Below, piece after piece: positions 19,934-27,964 of a stretch of 46,543 nt of DNA. The DNA is taken from assembly GCA_945957135.1 (NCBI GenBank), contig CAMFLK010000005.1, positions 1-46,543 of the forward strand. The letters run 5' to 3'. Source of the stretch: an uncultured Rhodospirillales bacterium (GTDB lineage: Bacteria > Pseudomonadota > Alphaproteobacteria > Acetobacterales > Acetobacteraceae). Each line of letters begins with the position of its first letter. Positions within the stretch are counted from its first letter, which is position 1. Made by a program: the position numbers and the translations under genes. Below the pieces are notes generated by a model. That model saw only the letters and a program-made list of their open reading frames with translations, ran no database searches and was not told the origin of the DNA.

Positions 19934-21700
19934 ATGATCGACGCCATCACCGCCGAGCTGTTCCGCAACGCCGTCATCGCCATCGGCGACGAGATGGCGC
20001 TCACCATCTACCGCGCCGCCTATTCCGGCGTGCTGAAGAACATCATGGACTACAGCACGGCGGTGTGCGACGCGCGCGGCCGTCTGGTGGCGCAGGGGCT
20101 GAGCCTGCCCGGCCATCTCTGTTCCATCCCCATCGCCCTGCAATCCTGCCTGCGCCATTTCGGCGACGACATCCACGACGGCGACGTGCTGACCATGAAC
20201 GACCCCTATGACGGGGGCATGCACCTGCCGGACATCTTCGTCTTCCGCCCGATCTTCGCGGACGGCGTGGTGGTGGCCTGGGCGGCGACGATCTGCCACC
20301 ACACCGATGTCGGCGGCCGGGTGCCCGGCTCCAACGCCTCCGACAGCACGGAAATCTATGCCGAGGGGCTGCGCATCCCGCCGCTGAAGCTGCACGAGCG
20401 CGGCGTGCCCAACGCCACGCTGCTGCGCATGATCGAGCGCAACGTGCGCCTGCCCGGCCGGGTGATGGGCGACCTGCGCGCCCAGCTCGCCGCCTGCGAG
20501 ATCGCCGCGCGCGGCATGGGCGATCTCGTCTCCCGCCACGGCGTGGACGGCGTGCGCGCGCTGATGGACGAGACGATGGACCACAGCGAGCGCCTCGCCC
20601 GCCACTGCCTGGCCGAACTGCCGGATGGCGAGGCCAGCTTCACCGACTGGATCGACGACGACCAGATCGATGCCGGCGTGCCGATCAAGCTGGTCTGCAC
20701 CGTGCGCAAGCAGGGCAGCCACATGGTGCTGGACTGGACCGGCTCCGCCCCGCAGGTGAAGGGGGCGATCAACAACACGTTCAGCTACACCGCCGCCGCC
20801 AGCTTCACCGCGGCGAAATGCGTGATGTCCATCAACATGCCGAACAACGACGGCGTGTTCCGCTGCATCGAGGTGATCGCCCCGCCCGGCACCATCACCA
20901 ACGGCGTGCTGCCCGCCGCCTGCGCCGCGCGCGGGCTGACCGGGTTCCGGGTGGCGGACTGCGCCTTCGGCGCATTGGCGAAGCTGTATCCGGACCGGGT
21001 GTTCGCCGCCTCCGACGGGGGCAACACCGGCATCACCATCGGCGGCTACGACAGCGAGCGTCGGCCATTCATCTATGTCGATTTCCTCTCGGGTGCCTGG
21101 GGCGCGCGGCCCTGGGCGGACGGGCTGGACGGCAACACCAACATGTTCGCCAACATGGCCAGCTTCAGCGTGGAAGTGATCGAGGCGGAGAACCCGCTGG
21201 AGGTGCTGGACTACGAAATGCTGCCGGACACCGGCGGGCCGGGAAAGTTTCGTGGCGGCGTCTCGCTGCGTCGTACCTGGCGCATGCTGGCCGAGGAGGG
21301 CGTGCTGCAGGTGCGCGCCGACCGGCGCACCCACTTACCCTACGGCTTGCAGGGCGGCGGGCCGGGCACGCCCAGCCGCAATTTGCTCGGCCGCGAGGGC
21401 GAGGAGGAACTGGTGCCGGCCAAGCTGACGATGACGCTACGTGCCGGCGAAATGTTCCGCCACGAACTGCCCGGCGCCGGCGGCTGGGGCAGCCCGCTCG
21501 ATCGCGATCCCATAGCCGTGGCCAAGGATATTCGCGACGGGCTGGTGACGATCGCGGGCGCCGCGCGCGATTATGGCGTGGTCGCCACCGGCGGGACGAT
21601 CGACGAAGGCGCCACGCGGGAATTGCGCGACAGGCTGCGCGCCGAGCGGGGGCCGGCGCCGGACGTCGCGTGGCGGCCGCTGCATGAGGCCACGCCGTGA
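19934..21700 (+). CDS. hyuB: Hydantoinase B / N-methylhydantoinase B family protein
   Basis: This is a 588-residue HyuB/oxoprolinase beta-type subunit, about the family length. Recognisable blocks include FRNAVIAIGDEMALTIYRAAYS at the N-terminus, MNDPYDGGMHLPDIFVFRP, the metal-site region WAATICHHTDVGGRVPGS, and GGGPGTPSRN near the end. With HyuA it forms an ATP-dependent enzyme that opens cyclic imides or lactams such as hydantoins, N-methylhydantoin or 5-oxoproline; acetophenone and acetone carboxylases share the fold. It overlaps hyuA by 4 nt (GTGA), indicating translational coupling. Confidence 0.92.
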   Translation: MIDAITAELFRNAVIAIGDEMALTIYRAAYSGVLKNIMDYSTAVCDARGRLVAQGLSLPGHLCSIPIALQSCLRHFGDDIHDGDVLTMNDPYDGGMHLPDIFVFRPIFADGVVVAWAATICHHTDVGGRVPGSNASDSTEIYAEGLRIPPLKLHERGVPNATLLRMIERNVRLPGRVMGDLRAQLAACEIAARGMGDLVSRHGVDGVRALMDETMDHSERLARHCLAELPDGEASFTDWIDDDQIDAGVPIKLVCTVRKQGSHMVLDWTGSAPQVKGAINNTFSYTAAASFTAAKCVMSINMPNNDGVFRCIEVIAPPGTITNGVLPAACAARGLTGFRVADCAFGALAKLYPDRVFAASDGGNTGITIGGYDSERRPFIYVDFLSGAWGARPWADGLDGNTNMFANMASFSVEVIEAENPLEVLDYEMLPDTGGPGKFRGGVSLRRTWRMLAEEGVLQVRADRRTHLPYGLQGGGPGTPSRNLLGREGEEELVPAKLTMTLRAGEMFRHELPGAGGWGSPLDRDPIAVAKDIRDGLVTIAGAARDYGVVATGGTIDEGATRELRDRLRAERGPAPDVAWRPLHEATP

Positions 21701-23748
21701 GCCTGCGCATCGGCATCGATATCGGCGGCACCTTCACCGATCTCGTGGCCATTGCCGCCGACGGATCGCTGCGCACCCACAAGACCCCGTCCACCCCGGC
21801 CGACTACAGCATCGGCATCGACACCGGGCTGCGCGCCCTGCTGCACGGCGACGAGGTGGCGGCGGTGCTGCACGCCACCACCGTCGGCTCCAACACCATC
21901 CTCCAGGGTGTCGGCGCGCGCACCGCGCTGATCACCACGCGCGGCTTCCGCGACGTTCTGGAAATTCGCGACCTGCGCATGCCGCGCCTGTACGACATGG
22001 GCTGGACCAAGCCGCCGCCTTTGGTGGAGCGCGCGCTGCGGCTGGAGGTCGCGGAAAAGACGCGGCCGGACGGCGGCATCGCCGCGGCGCTCGACCCGGC
22101 CAGCGTCGCCGCCGCCATACGCCGGCTGATCGCCGAACGCGTGGAGAGCGTCGCCATCTGCCTGCTGCACAGCTACGCCAATCCGCGCCACGAGCAGGTG
22201 GTGGCCGCCGCCCTGCGCGCGGCGCTGCCGGGCGTCGCGATTTCCGTCAGCCACGAAATCCTGCCGGAGATCAAGGAATACCCGCGCACCAGTACCACCG
22301 TGGTGAACGCCTATATCCAGCCGGCCTTGCGCGCCTATCTCACGGCGCTGAACGCGCGGCTGAAGGACAACGGCATCTTCGCCGGGCTGCAGCTGATGCA
22401 GTCGAATGGCGGCCTGACCTCCGCCCCTCTCGCCGCCGAATTTCCCGCGCGCATCGTGGAGAGCGGCCCGGCCGCCGGCGTGGTGGGCGGGGCGGTGCTG
22501 GCGCGGCGGCTCGATCTGAAGCGGCTGGTCACGCTGGACATGGGCGGCACCACCGCCAAGGCCGGGCTGGTGGAGAACGGCGAGGTGCTGCGCGCGGAGG
22601 CGATGGAAGTCGGCGCCGGGGTGATGGCCGGGGCACGGTTGCTGGTGGGCGCCGGCTACATGCTGAAGCTGCCGGCCATCGACCTCGCCGAGGTCGGCGC
22701 CGGCGGCGGCTCGATCTGCGCGCTGGACGCGGCCGGCGCGCCGAAGGTGGGGCCGGCCTCGGCCGGCGCCGATCCAGGCCCGGTCTGCTACCAGCGCGGC
22801 GGTACCGCGTCGACCATCACGGACTGCAACCTCGCCCTCGGTTATCTCGACCCCGCGGGCCTGGCCGGCGGCACGCTGGCGCTGGATCGCGACGCGGCCT
22901 GGGCGGCGATCGAGACGCAGCTCGCACGCCCCTTGAATCTCGGCGTCGAGCAGGCGGCGCACGGCATGTTGCAGTTGGCGTCGGCGACGATGATGCGCGC
23001 GATCCGCGCCGTGTCCGTGGAGCGCGGGCGGGACGTGCGCGAGTTCACCATGCTCGCCTTCGGTGGCAACGGCCCGCTCTTCGCGGCGGGCATCGCCGCC
23101 GAACTCGGCATCGCCGAGGTGATCGTGCCGCCGATGCCCGGCCTGTTCTCCGCCTTCGGCCTGCTGCTGGCGGATACCGAGCACCACGCCACGCGCTCGC
23201 TGCGCATGCGGCTCGACGCGCCGGATCGCGGCCTGCTCGACGGCGCCATCGTCTCCCTGCGCGACAGCGCGGAGAACCGGCTGGAGCAGGAGGGCTTCCC
23301 GCCCGACCGACGCGCCTTCGCGCTATCCGCCCTTGCCCGCTATGTCGGCCAGTCCAGCGAATTGTCCGTGAGTCTGCCGGAGGGCTTGGATGTCGCCGCC
23401 GCCCTGCCCGAAGCGTTCGCGGAAGAGCATGCGCGCACTTACGGGTTCCGCGCGCCAACGGGCGAGCCGGTGGAGCTGATCGCGCTCTCCATTATCGGCC
23501 GCGGCCTGCCGGACACCCCACGCCTGCCGGATCGCATCCCGCCGGTCGCGGCACCGGTGCCGGAGGGACGGCACGCCTGGTTCCCCGGCACGGGTTGGAC
23601 CTACACGCCGGTGCTGGACCGCGCGGCGCTGGCGCGCGGACCGTGGGTGGGGCCGGTGATCGTGCAGGAATACGACGCGACCTGCCTGGTGCCGCCGGGC
23701 GCCGGGGTGCGGCTCGACGGGTTCGGAAACATCGTGATCAGCCGCTGA
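21697..23748 (+). CDS. hyuA: Hydantoinase A / N-methylhydantoinase A family protein
   Basis: The 683-residue HyuA subunit starts at GTG 21697 inside the hyuB stop. The ATP-binding actin-like fold shows GIDIGGTFTDLVAI at the N-terminus, LDMGGTTAKAGLVE near residue 285, and the GAGGGSI block near 345. The C-terminal domain ends with the family's usual CLVPPGAGVRLDGFGN. It supplies ATP-driven phosphorylation of the cyclic amide for HyuB. Its stop is 4 bp from the stop of the convergent ABC ATPase gene. The exact ring substrate cannot be told from sequence; the amino acid genes nearby favour a hydantoin or lactam of an amino acid. Confidence 0.93.
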   Translation: MSLRIGIDIGGTFTDLVAIAADGSLRTHKTPSTPADYSIGIDTGLRALLHGDEVAAVLHATTVGSNTILQGVGARTALITTRGFRDVLEIRDLRMPRLYDMGWTKPPPLVERALRLEVAEKTRPDGGIAAALDPASVAAAIRRLIAERVESVAICLLHSYANPRHEQVVAAALRAALPGVAISVSHEILPEIKEYPRTSTTVVNAYIQPALRAYLTALNARLKDNGIFAGLQLMQSNGGLTSAPLAAEFPARIVESGPAAGVVGGAVLARRLDLKRLVTLDMGGTTAKAGLVENGEVLRAEAMEVGAGVMAGARLLVGAGYMLKLPAIDLAEVGAGGGSICALDAAGAPKVGPASAGADPGPVCYQRGGTASTITDCNLALGYLDPAGLAGGTLALDRDAAWAAIETQLARPLNLGVEQAAHGMLQLASATMMRAIRAVSVERGRDVREFTMLAFGGNGPLFAAGIAAELGIAEVIVPPMPGLFSAFGLLLADTEHHATRSLRMRLDAPDRGLLDGAIVSLRDSAENRLEQEGFPPDRRAFALSALARYVGQSSELSVSLPEGLDVAAALPEAFAEEHARTYGFRAPTGEPVELIALSIIGRGLPDTPRLPDRIPPVAAPVPEGRHAWFPGTGWTYTPVLDRAALARGPWVGPVIVQEYDATCLVPPGAGVRLDGFGNIVISR

Positions 23749-23752
23749 TCTT

Positions 23753-24556
23753 CTACTCCTGAAGCACCAGCGACGCGCCGCGATCCACGTAGGTCTGCAG
23801 GAATTGCGCGAGGCGCGGGTGGCGCGGTGCCTGGAACACCTCGGCGGCGCGGCCTTCGAGCAGGATGCGGCCCTGGTCGAGAAACACGATATGCTCGCCC
23901 ACCTGTGCCGCGAAGCCGATTTCGTGGGTCACCACCACCATCGTCATGCCTTCCTGCGCCAGCCCGCGCATGACCGACAGCACCTCGCCGGTCAGTTCGG
24001 GATCGAGCGAGGAGGTTGGTTCGTCGAACAGCACGATCTTCGGCTCCATCGCCAGCGCGCGGGCGATGGCGACGCGCTGCTGCTGGCCACCGGAGAGTTC
24101 GGACGGGTAGTGGCCGGCGCGATGGGCGAGGCCGACATGTTCGAGCTGGGCCAGCGCGCGGGCCTCGGCGGTGGCGCGGTCCATCCGCCGCACCAGGCGC
24201 AGGGCCTCGGCGACGTTGCCGAGTGCGGTCATGTGCGGCCACAGGTTGAACTGCTGGAACACCATGCCGAGATTGCGCCGCACCCGGCCGATCGCCGCGT
24301 CCGGCAGGCGCTTGCGCCCGCCATCGGCGGCGGGCGCGAAACCCATCGGCTCGCCGGCGATGCGGATGATCCCCTCCGTATGCTCCTCGAGAAAGGCGAG
24401 GCAGCGCAGCAGCGTGCTCTTGCCGGAGCCGGAGGGGCCGAGCAGGCAGGTGACCTCGCCATGGCGGATGGTGAGATCGATGCCCGTCAGCACCCGGTTG
24501 TCGCCGAAGCTCTTGCCCACGCCTTCGAGCGTGATGGCCGCCGCGTGTTCGCTCAT
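23753..24556 (-). CDS. Polar amino acid ABC transporter ATP-binding protein
   Basis: The track's 501-residue ORF includes a shadow; the gene starts at ATG 24556 (MSEHAAAITLEGV) and gives 267 residues. Walker A is GPSGSGKST, the signature is LSGGQQQRVAIARAL, Walker B is IVLFDEPTSSLDP, and the H-loop is VVTHEIGFA. It belongs to the GlnQ/HisP/ArtP group that powers uptake of polar amino acids. An insertion around residues 75-95 (GFAPAADGGRKRLP) is longer than in most GlnQ proteins. It overlaps the permease gene by 4 nt and ends the transporter operon. Confidence 0.95.
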   Translation of the reverse strand: MSEHAAAITLEGVGKSFGDNRVLTGIDLTIRHGEVTCLLGPSGSGKSTLLRCLAFLEEHTEGIIRIAGEPMGFAPAADGGRKRLPDAAIGRVRRNLGMVFQQFNLWPHMTALGNVAEALRLVRRMDRATAEARALAQLEHVGLAHRAGHYPSELSGGQQQRVAIARALAMEPKIVLFDEPTSSLDPELTGEVLSVMRGLAQEGMTMVVVTHEIGFAAQVGEHIVFLDQGRILLEGRAAEVFQAPRHPRLAQFLQTYVDRGASLVLQE

Positions 24557-25215
24557 ACCAGCCGGTAGCGGCCCAGCCGCCCCTCGATGAACCGGCCGAT
24601 CAGGCCGGTGATTTCCACGATCGCCCAGTAGCTCACCGCCAGCAGGAAGGTGGCCTCGGCGAAGGCGAAATTGGCCGAGCCGATGGCGGTGATCACCATC
24701 GTCAGCTCCGGCACCGTGATGATCGACAGCACCGCGGTCTCCTTCACCAGCAGGGTGAACATGTTGATCAGGCTGGGCAGCACCAGCAGCGTCATTTCCG
24801 GCAGCAGGATGCGGCGGATGATCTGCGCCTGGGTCAGCCCGACGCAGACCGCCGCCTCCACATGCCCGCGCGGGATCGCCTCGAATCCCCCGCGGAAGAT
24901 TTCGGCGAAATAGGCGGCGCTGTACAGCGTCAGCCCCAGCAGCCCGGCCTGCACCGGCTCCAGATCGAGCCCGGCATAGGGGCCGCCGTAGTAGAGCAGG
25001 AACAGCTGCACCAGGAACGGCGTGCCGCGCATCAGCCCGACATAGGCGTCGAGCACCAGCCGCGCCCATCGCCCGCCCCAGCGCCGCGCGATGGAAACGG
25101 CGAGGCCGAGGGCGAGGCCCATGAAGCTGCCGCCCAGCCACATCAGGATGGTGATCGCCATGCCCGTGGCGACGTCGGGCAGCGAGGCGAGGATGAGAGC
25201 GGGATCGAAATTCAT
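24553..25215 (-). CDS. Amino acid ABC transporter permease (second)
   Basis: The 220-residue HisM/GlnP-type inner-membrane permease starts at ATG 25215. It has about five hydrophobic helices, and the EAA loop that contacts the ATPase reads EAAVCVGLTQAQIIRRILLPEM. The segment YVGLMRGTPFLVQLFLLYYG is typical of the family. It overlaps the other permease gene upstream and the ATPase gene downstream (ATGA), so the membrane complex is translated as a unit and probably forms a heterodimer. Confidence 0.94.
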   Translation of the reverse strand: MNFDPALILASLPDVATGMAITILMWLGGSFMGLALGLAVSIARRWGGRWARLVLDAYVGLMRGTPFLVQLFLLYYGGPYAGLDLEPVQAGLLGLTLYSAAYFAEIFRGGFEAIPRGHVEAAVCVGLTQAQIIRRILLPEMTLLVLPSLINMFTLLVKETAVLSIITVPELTMVITAIGSANFAFAEATFLLAVSYWAIVEITGLIGRFIEGRLGRYRLV

Positions 25216-25853
25216 GCGCGGTGCCGCCCGAGCATGCGCGACAGGCTGGACCCGCCACCCGACAGCACGATGTTCAGCAGCAGGTAGTAGGCGCCGGCGA
25301 TGGTGAAGGCCTCGATCGGCCGGTAGGTGCTGGAGGCGAGGTTCTGCGCGTCGCGCGTGATATCCGCGACACCCACCACCGAGACCAGCGAGGAGGCCTT
25401 CAGCAGCATGATCGCCTCGTTGACCACGGCGGGAAACACCAGCCGCAGCGCGATGGGCAGGCGGATGCGCAGCAGGATCTGCCGCGCGTTCAGCCCCACC
25501 ATGCGCGCCGCCTCCACCAGGCCGGTGCCGACATTGAGGAAGCCGCCACGCAGATTCTCGGCCTGGTAGGCCGCGGTGCTCAGCGTCAGGCCGATGATGG
25601 CGGCGACCACGCCGGGCACGTCGATGCCGATGGCCGGCAGCAAATGGTAGATCAGCAGCAGCATCACCAGCAGCGGCACGCCGCGGAAGAAGCTGACATA
25701 GGCGGCGCCGAGGCCGCGCAGTCCCGCCACGGGCGACAGCCGTGCCGCGCAGACCAGCACGCCCAGCGCGAAGCCGACGGTGATGGCGACCGCGCTGATC
25801 GCCACGGTCATGATGGCGCCCTGGCCGAGGAGGATTATGTGCGTCCAGAGCAT
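25212..25853 (-). CDS. Amino acid ABC transporter permease (first)
   Basis: The 213-residue HisQ/GlnP-type permease has the EAA loop EAARMVGLNARQILLRIRLP and the family segment YVSFFRGVPLLVMLLLIYHL. It is the first membrane gene after the binding-protein gene, separated from it by about 190 bp that contains two hairpins. It overlaps the next permease gene by 4 nt. Two different permeases, one ATPase and one binding protein make a complete polar amino acid importer. Confidence 0.94.
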   Translation of the reverse strand: MLWTHIILLGQGAIMTVAISAVAITVGFALGVLVCAARLSPVAGLRGLGAAYVSFFRGVPLLVMLLLIYHLLPAIGIDVPGVVAAIIGLTLSTAAYQAENLRGGFLNVGTGLVEAARMVGLNARQILLRIRLPIALRLVFPAVVNEAIMLLKASSLVSVVGVADITRDAQNLASSTYRPIEAFTIAGAYYLLLNIVLSGGGSSLSRMLGRHRA

Positions 25854-25951
25854 CGGCGGCCGATGTGTCGAGAGTCCTTCCCAGCTTTCCTGTTCGGCTG
25901 AAAAGGGCCGCTTTCCTGCCCCGGCCTGCCACCCGCGAGGCGTCGCGCGCA

Positions 25952-25995
25952 GATGCCGTCAAGGGTTCTTAAGCGAAGCGCCCCTTGACGGCATC
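25952..25995 (-). terminator. 14-bp hairpin between binding-protein and permease genes
   Basis: GATGCCGTCAAGGG (25952-25965) and CCCTTGACGGCATC (25982-25995) pair perfectly around a 16-nt loop. There is no U-tract, so partial termination or 3'-end protection of the upstream mRNA is more likely than full termination. This would let the binding protein be made in excess. Confidence 0.55.
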
Positions 25996-26029
25996 GAGCA
26001 CGGCGCCACCCTCGAACAGGTCGGGCCGA

Positions 26030-26045
26030 AATCCGCATGCGGATT
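26030..26045. repeat. 16-bp perfect palindrome at the binding-protein stop codon
   Basis: AATCCGCATGCGGATT reads the same on both strands and touches the stop codon of the binding-protein gene. It could be a short RNA hairpin working with the 14-bp hairpin downstream, or a protein-binding site. Confidence 0.5.
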
Positions 26046-26878
26046 CAGACGGCGGGTGTCGGCGCCTTGTCCGGCGTGTCGAAGCTCTGGCCGAACCATT
26101 TCTGTTGCAGCTTGGCCAGCCGCCCATCCGCCTTCACCTTCAGGAACGCGGCGTCGAACGCGTCCATCAGCGCGGCGTATTCCGGGTCCTTGCGGCCGAT
26201 ATAGCCGAAATAGGATTTCTCCCCGAACGGCGGCAGCACCACCGCGAACACGTCCTTCTGCTTGGCCGCGGCATCGGCGATGTTGGGCAGCGAATTCGCC
26301 ACCGCGACGATGCGCCCGGCCGCGAGGTCGGCATAGGCCTGGCTGAAATCGACATACTCGCGCACCGTGGGCGGCGGGCTCAGGGTCGCCCCGTATTTCT
26401 GCAACTGCGCCAGCTGCGCCGTCGCCTTGCCCGACCCCACCGCCTTGCCCGCGATATCCGCAGGCTTGGTGAGGGACTTGTCCGAGGCGCGCTTCATCAG
26501 CGCCACCGTCGCCTCCGCCACCGGCGGCGAGAAGCGGTAGCGCTCCGACCGCGCCTTGGTGATGGTCGCGGGTCCCGCCACCATGTCGAACTTGCCGGCA
26601 TCGAGGCCGGGCAGCACGCTCTCCCAAGGCAGCGCCACCCAGTTGATCTTCACCCCCATTTCCTTGCCGATCTCGGCGAACACGTCGTAGTTCAGGCCGA
26701 CGGCCTTGCCGTTCTCCAGGAAGTCGAACGGCGCGAACTGCGTCTCCGTGCCCACCTTCAGCTCGCCCGACTTCTTCACCCGCGCCAGCGCGTCCTCCGC
26801 CGCCCGCGCCCGCCCTGCCGCCAGCGTGGTGGCCATCGCCGCGGAAACGATCACGCGCCGCCGGGAAAATTCTGTCAT
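26045..26878 (-). CDS. Amino acid ABC transporter substrate-binding protein (family 3)
   Basis: The track starts at 26932, but ATG 26878 (MTEFSRRRVIVS) opens directly into a signal peptide and gives 277 residues. The SRRRVIVSAAMA run resembles a twin-arginine (Tat) signal, ending RARAAE. The mature domain has family 3 hallmarks: LKVGTETQFAPFDFLENGK, DMVAGPATITKARSERYRFSPP and GYIGRKDPEYAALMDAFDAAF. It binds an amino acid or related amine in the periplasm for the adjacent permeases. It is the first gene of the operon and is divergent from the dioxygenase gene. Confidence 0.92.
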   Translation of the reverse strand: MTEFSRRRVIVSAAMATTLAAGRARAAEDALARVKKSGELKVGTETQFAPFDFLENGKAVGLNYDVFAEIGKEMGVKINWVALPWESVLPGLDAGKFDMVAGPATITKARSERYRFSPPVAEATVALMKRASDKSLTKPADIAGKAVGSGKATAQLAQLQKYGATLSPPPTVREYVDFSQAYADLAAGRIVAVANSLPNIADAAAKQKDVFAVVLPPFGEKSYFGYIGRKDPEYAALMDAFDAAFLKVKADGRLAKLQQKWFGQSFDTPDKAPTPAV

Positions 26879-26914
26879 GTCGCCGTCCAACTCTGTTGCT
26901 GAAGTGTGTCCGAA

Positions 26915-26953
26915 GATGCGATCGAAGCGCATCGGCCATGCCGATGTTGCATC
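26915..26953. promoter_or_regulatory. Cluster of overlapping dyads in a divergent promoter region
   Basis: Three dyads lie end to end between the transporter and dioxygenase genes: GATGCG-N7-CGCATC (26915-26933), CATCGGC-CAT-GCCGATG (26930-26946) and GATG-TTG-CATC (26943-26953). All share the GATG/CATC core, which suggests binding sites for one dimeric regulator controlling both directions. Confidence 0.45.
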
Positions 26954-27004
26954 ACTGACCCACGACTGTAAACTTCCGTCCCATCAGCAGGGACAGGAAA
27001 GCCG

Positions 27005-27964
27005 GTGCTACCGATCATCGATCTCACCGCCGCGCGCGCGGGCACGCCGGGCGCGATGGCGCAAACCGCCGCCGCCATCCGCGAGGCCTGCGAAGGCCCC
27101 GGGTTCTTCTACATCACCGGCCACGGTCTGAAGCAGGCGCTGATCGAGGCCACCGTGACGCAGGCCAAGCTGTTCTTCCGCCAGCCGTTGGAAGACAAGC
27201 GCAAGGTGGCGGTGAATGCCCAGCACCGCGGCTTCAACGCGCTGGGCGACGCGCTGATGTACCAGGCGAACAAGCCGGACTACAAGGAATTCTACAGCAT
27301 CGGCCTTGAACTTCCCGAAGACGACCCAGACGTTCTGGCCGGCGAGAAACTGCGCGGCCCGAACAACTGGCCCGCGGACATGCCGGAATTCCGCAGCACG
27401 CTGTCGGACTACTACGAGGCCATCGGCGCCAGCGGCGCCGAGCTGATGCGCTGCGTCGCCGTGTCGCTCGGCCTCGCGGAGGATTTCTTCATCGACAAAT
27501 ACCGCAAGCGGCTGCAACGCACCCAGATCATCTACTACCCGCCGCAGCCCGCGCTGGACGATGCCGAGCAGTTCGGCGTGGCGCCGCACACCGATTTCGG
27601 CTGCATTACTCTGCTGTGGCAGGACGACAATGGCGGGCTGGAAGTGCTGGAACGCTCCAGCCAGAGCTGGATCCCCGCCCCGCCGATCCCCGGCACGCTG
27701 GTGGTCAATGTCGGCGACCTGCTGGGCCGCTGGACCAACGATCGCTACGCCTCCACGCCCCACCGCGTGGTCAACCGCTCGGGTCGCGAGCGCTTCTCCA
27801 TCGCCACCTTCTACGACCCCGATTTCAAGGCGATGGTCGATCCCCGCCAGCTCGGCACGCCGGAAGCGGACTCCCACTACGAGCCCACCACCGCCGGCGA
27901 CCACATCCTCGGCCGCATCGAGCGCAGCTTCGGCTACCGCAAGAAACTTCCAGCAACCGCCTAG
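27005..27964 (+). CDS. 2-oxoglutarate/Fe(II)-type dioxygenase (isopenicillin N synthase-like)
   Basis: The 319-residue non-heme iron oxygenase starts at GTG 27005 with an AGGA ribosome site. An N-terminal DIOX_N-like part (IREACEGPGFFYITGHG) precedes the jelly roll. The iron triad is visible as H195 and D197 in PHTDFG and H253 in TPHRVVN, with R263-x-S265 (RFS) to bind the 2-oxoglutarate carboxylate. Relatives include isopenicillin N synthase, ethylene-forming enzyme and bacterial hydroxylases of amino acids. The substrate is unknown; the divergent amino acid transporter hints at an amino acid derivative. Its stop codon abuts that of the convergent amidase gene with no gap. Confidence 0.88.
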   Translation: MLPIIDLTAARAGTPGAMAQTAAAIREACEGPGFFYITGHGLKQALIEATVTQAKLFFRQPLEDKRKVAVNAQHRGFNALGDALMYQANKPDYKEFYSIGLELPEDDPDVLAGEKLRGPNNWPADMPEFRSTLSDYYEAIGASGAELMRCVAVSLGLAEDFFIDKYRKRLQRTQIIYYPPQPALDDAEQFGVAPHTDFGCITLLWQDDNGGLEVLERSSQSWIPAPPIPGTLVVNVGDLLGRWTNDRYASTPHRVVNRSGRERFSIATFYDPDFKAMVDPRQLGTPEADSHYEPTTAGDHILGRIERSFGYRKKLPATA

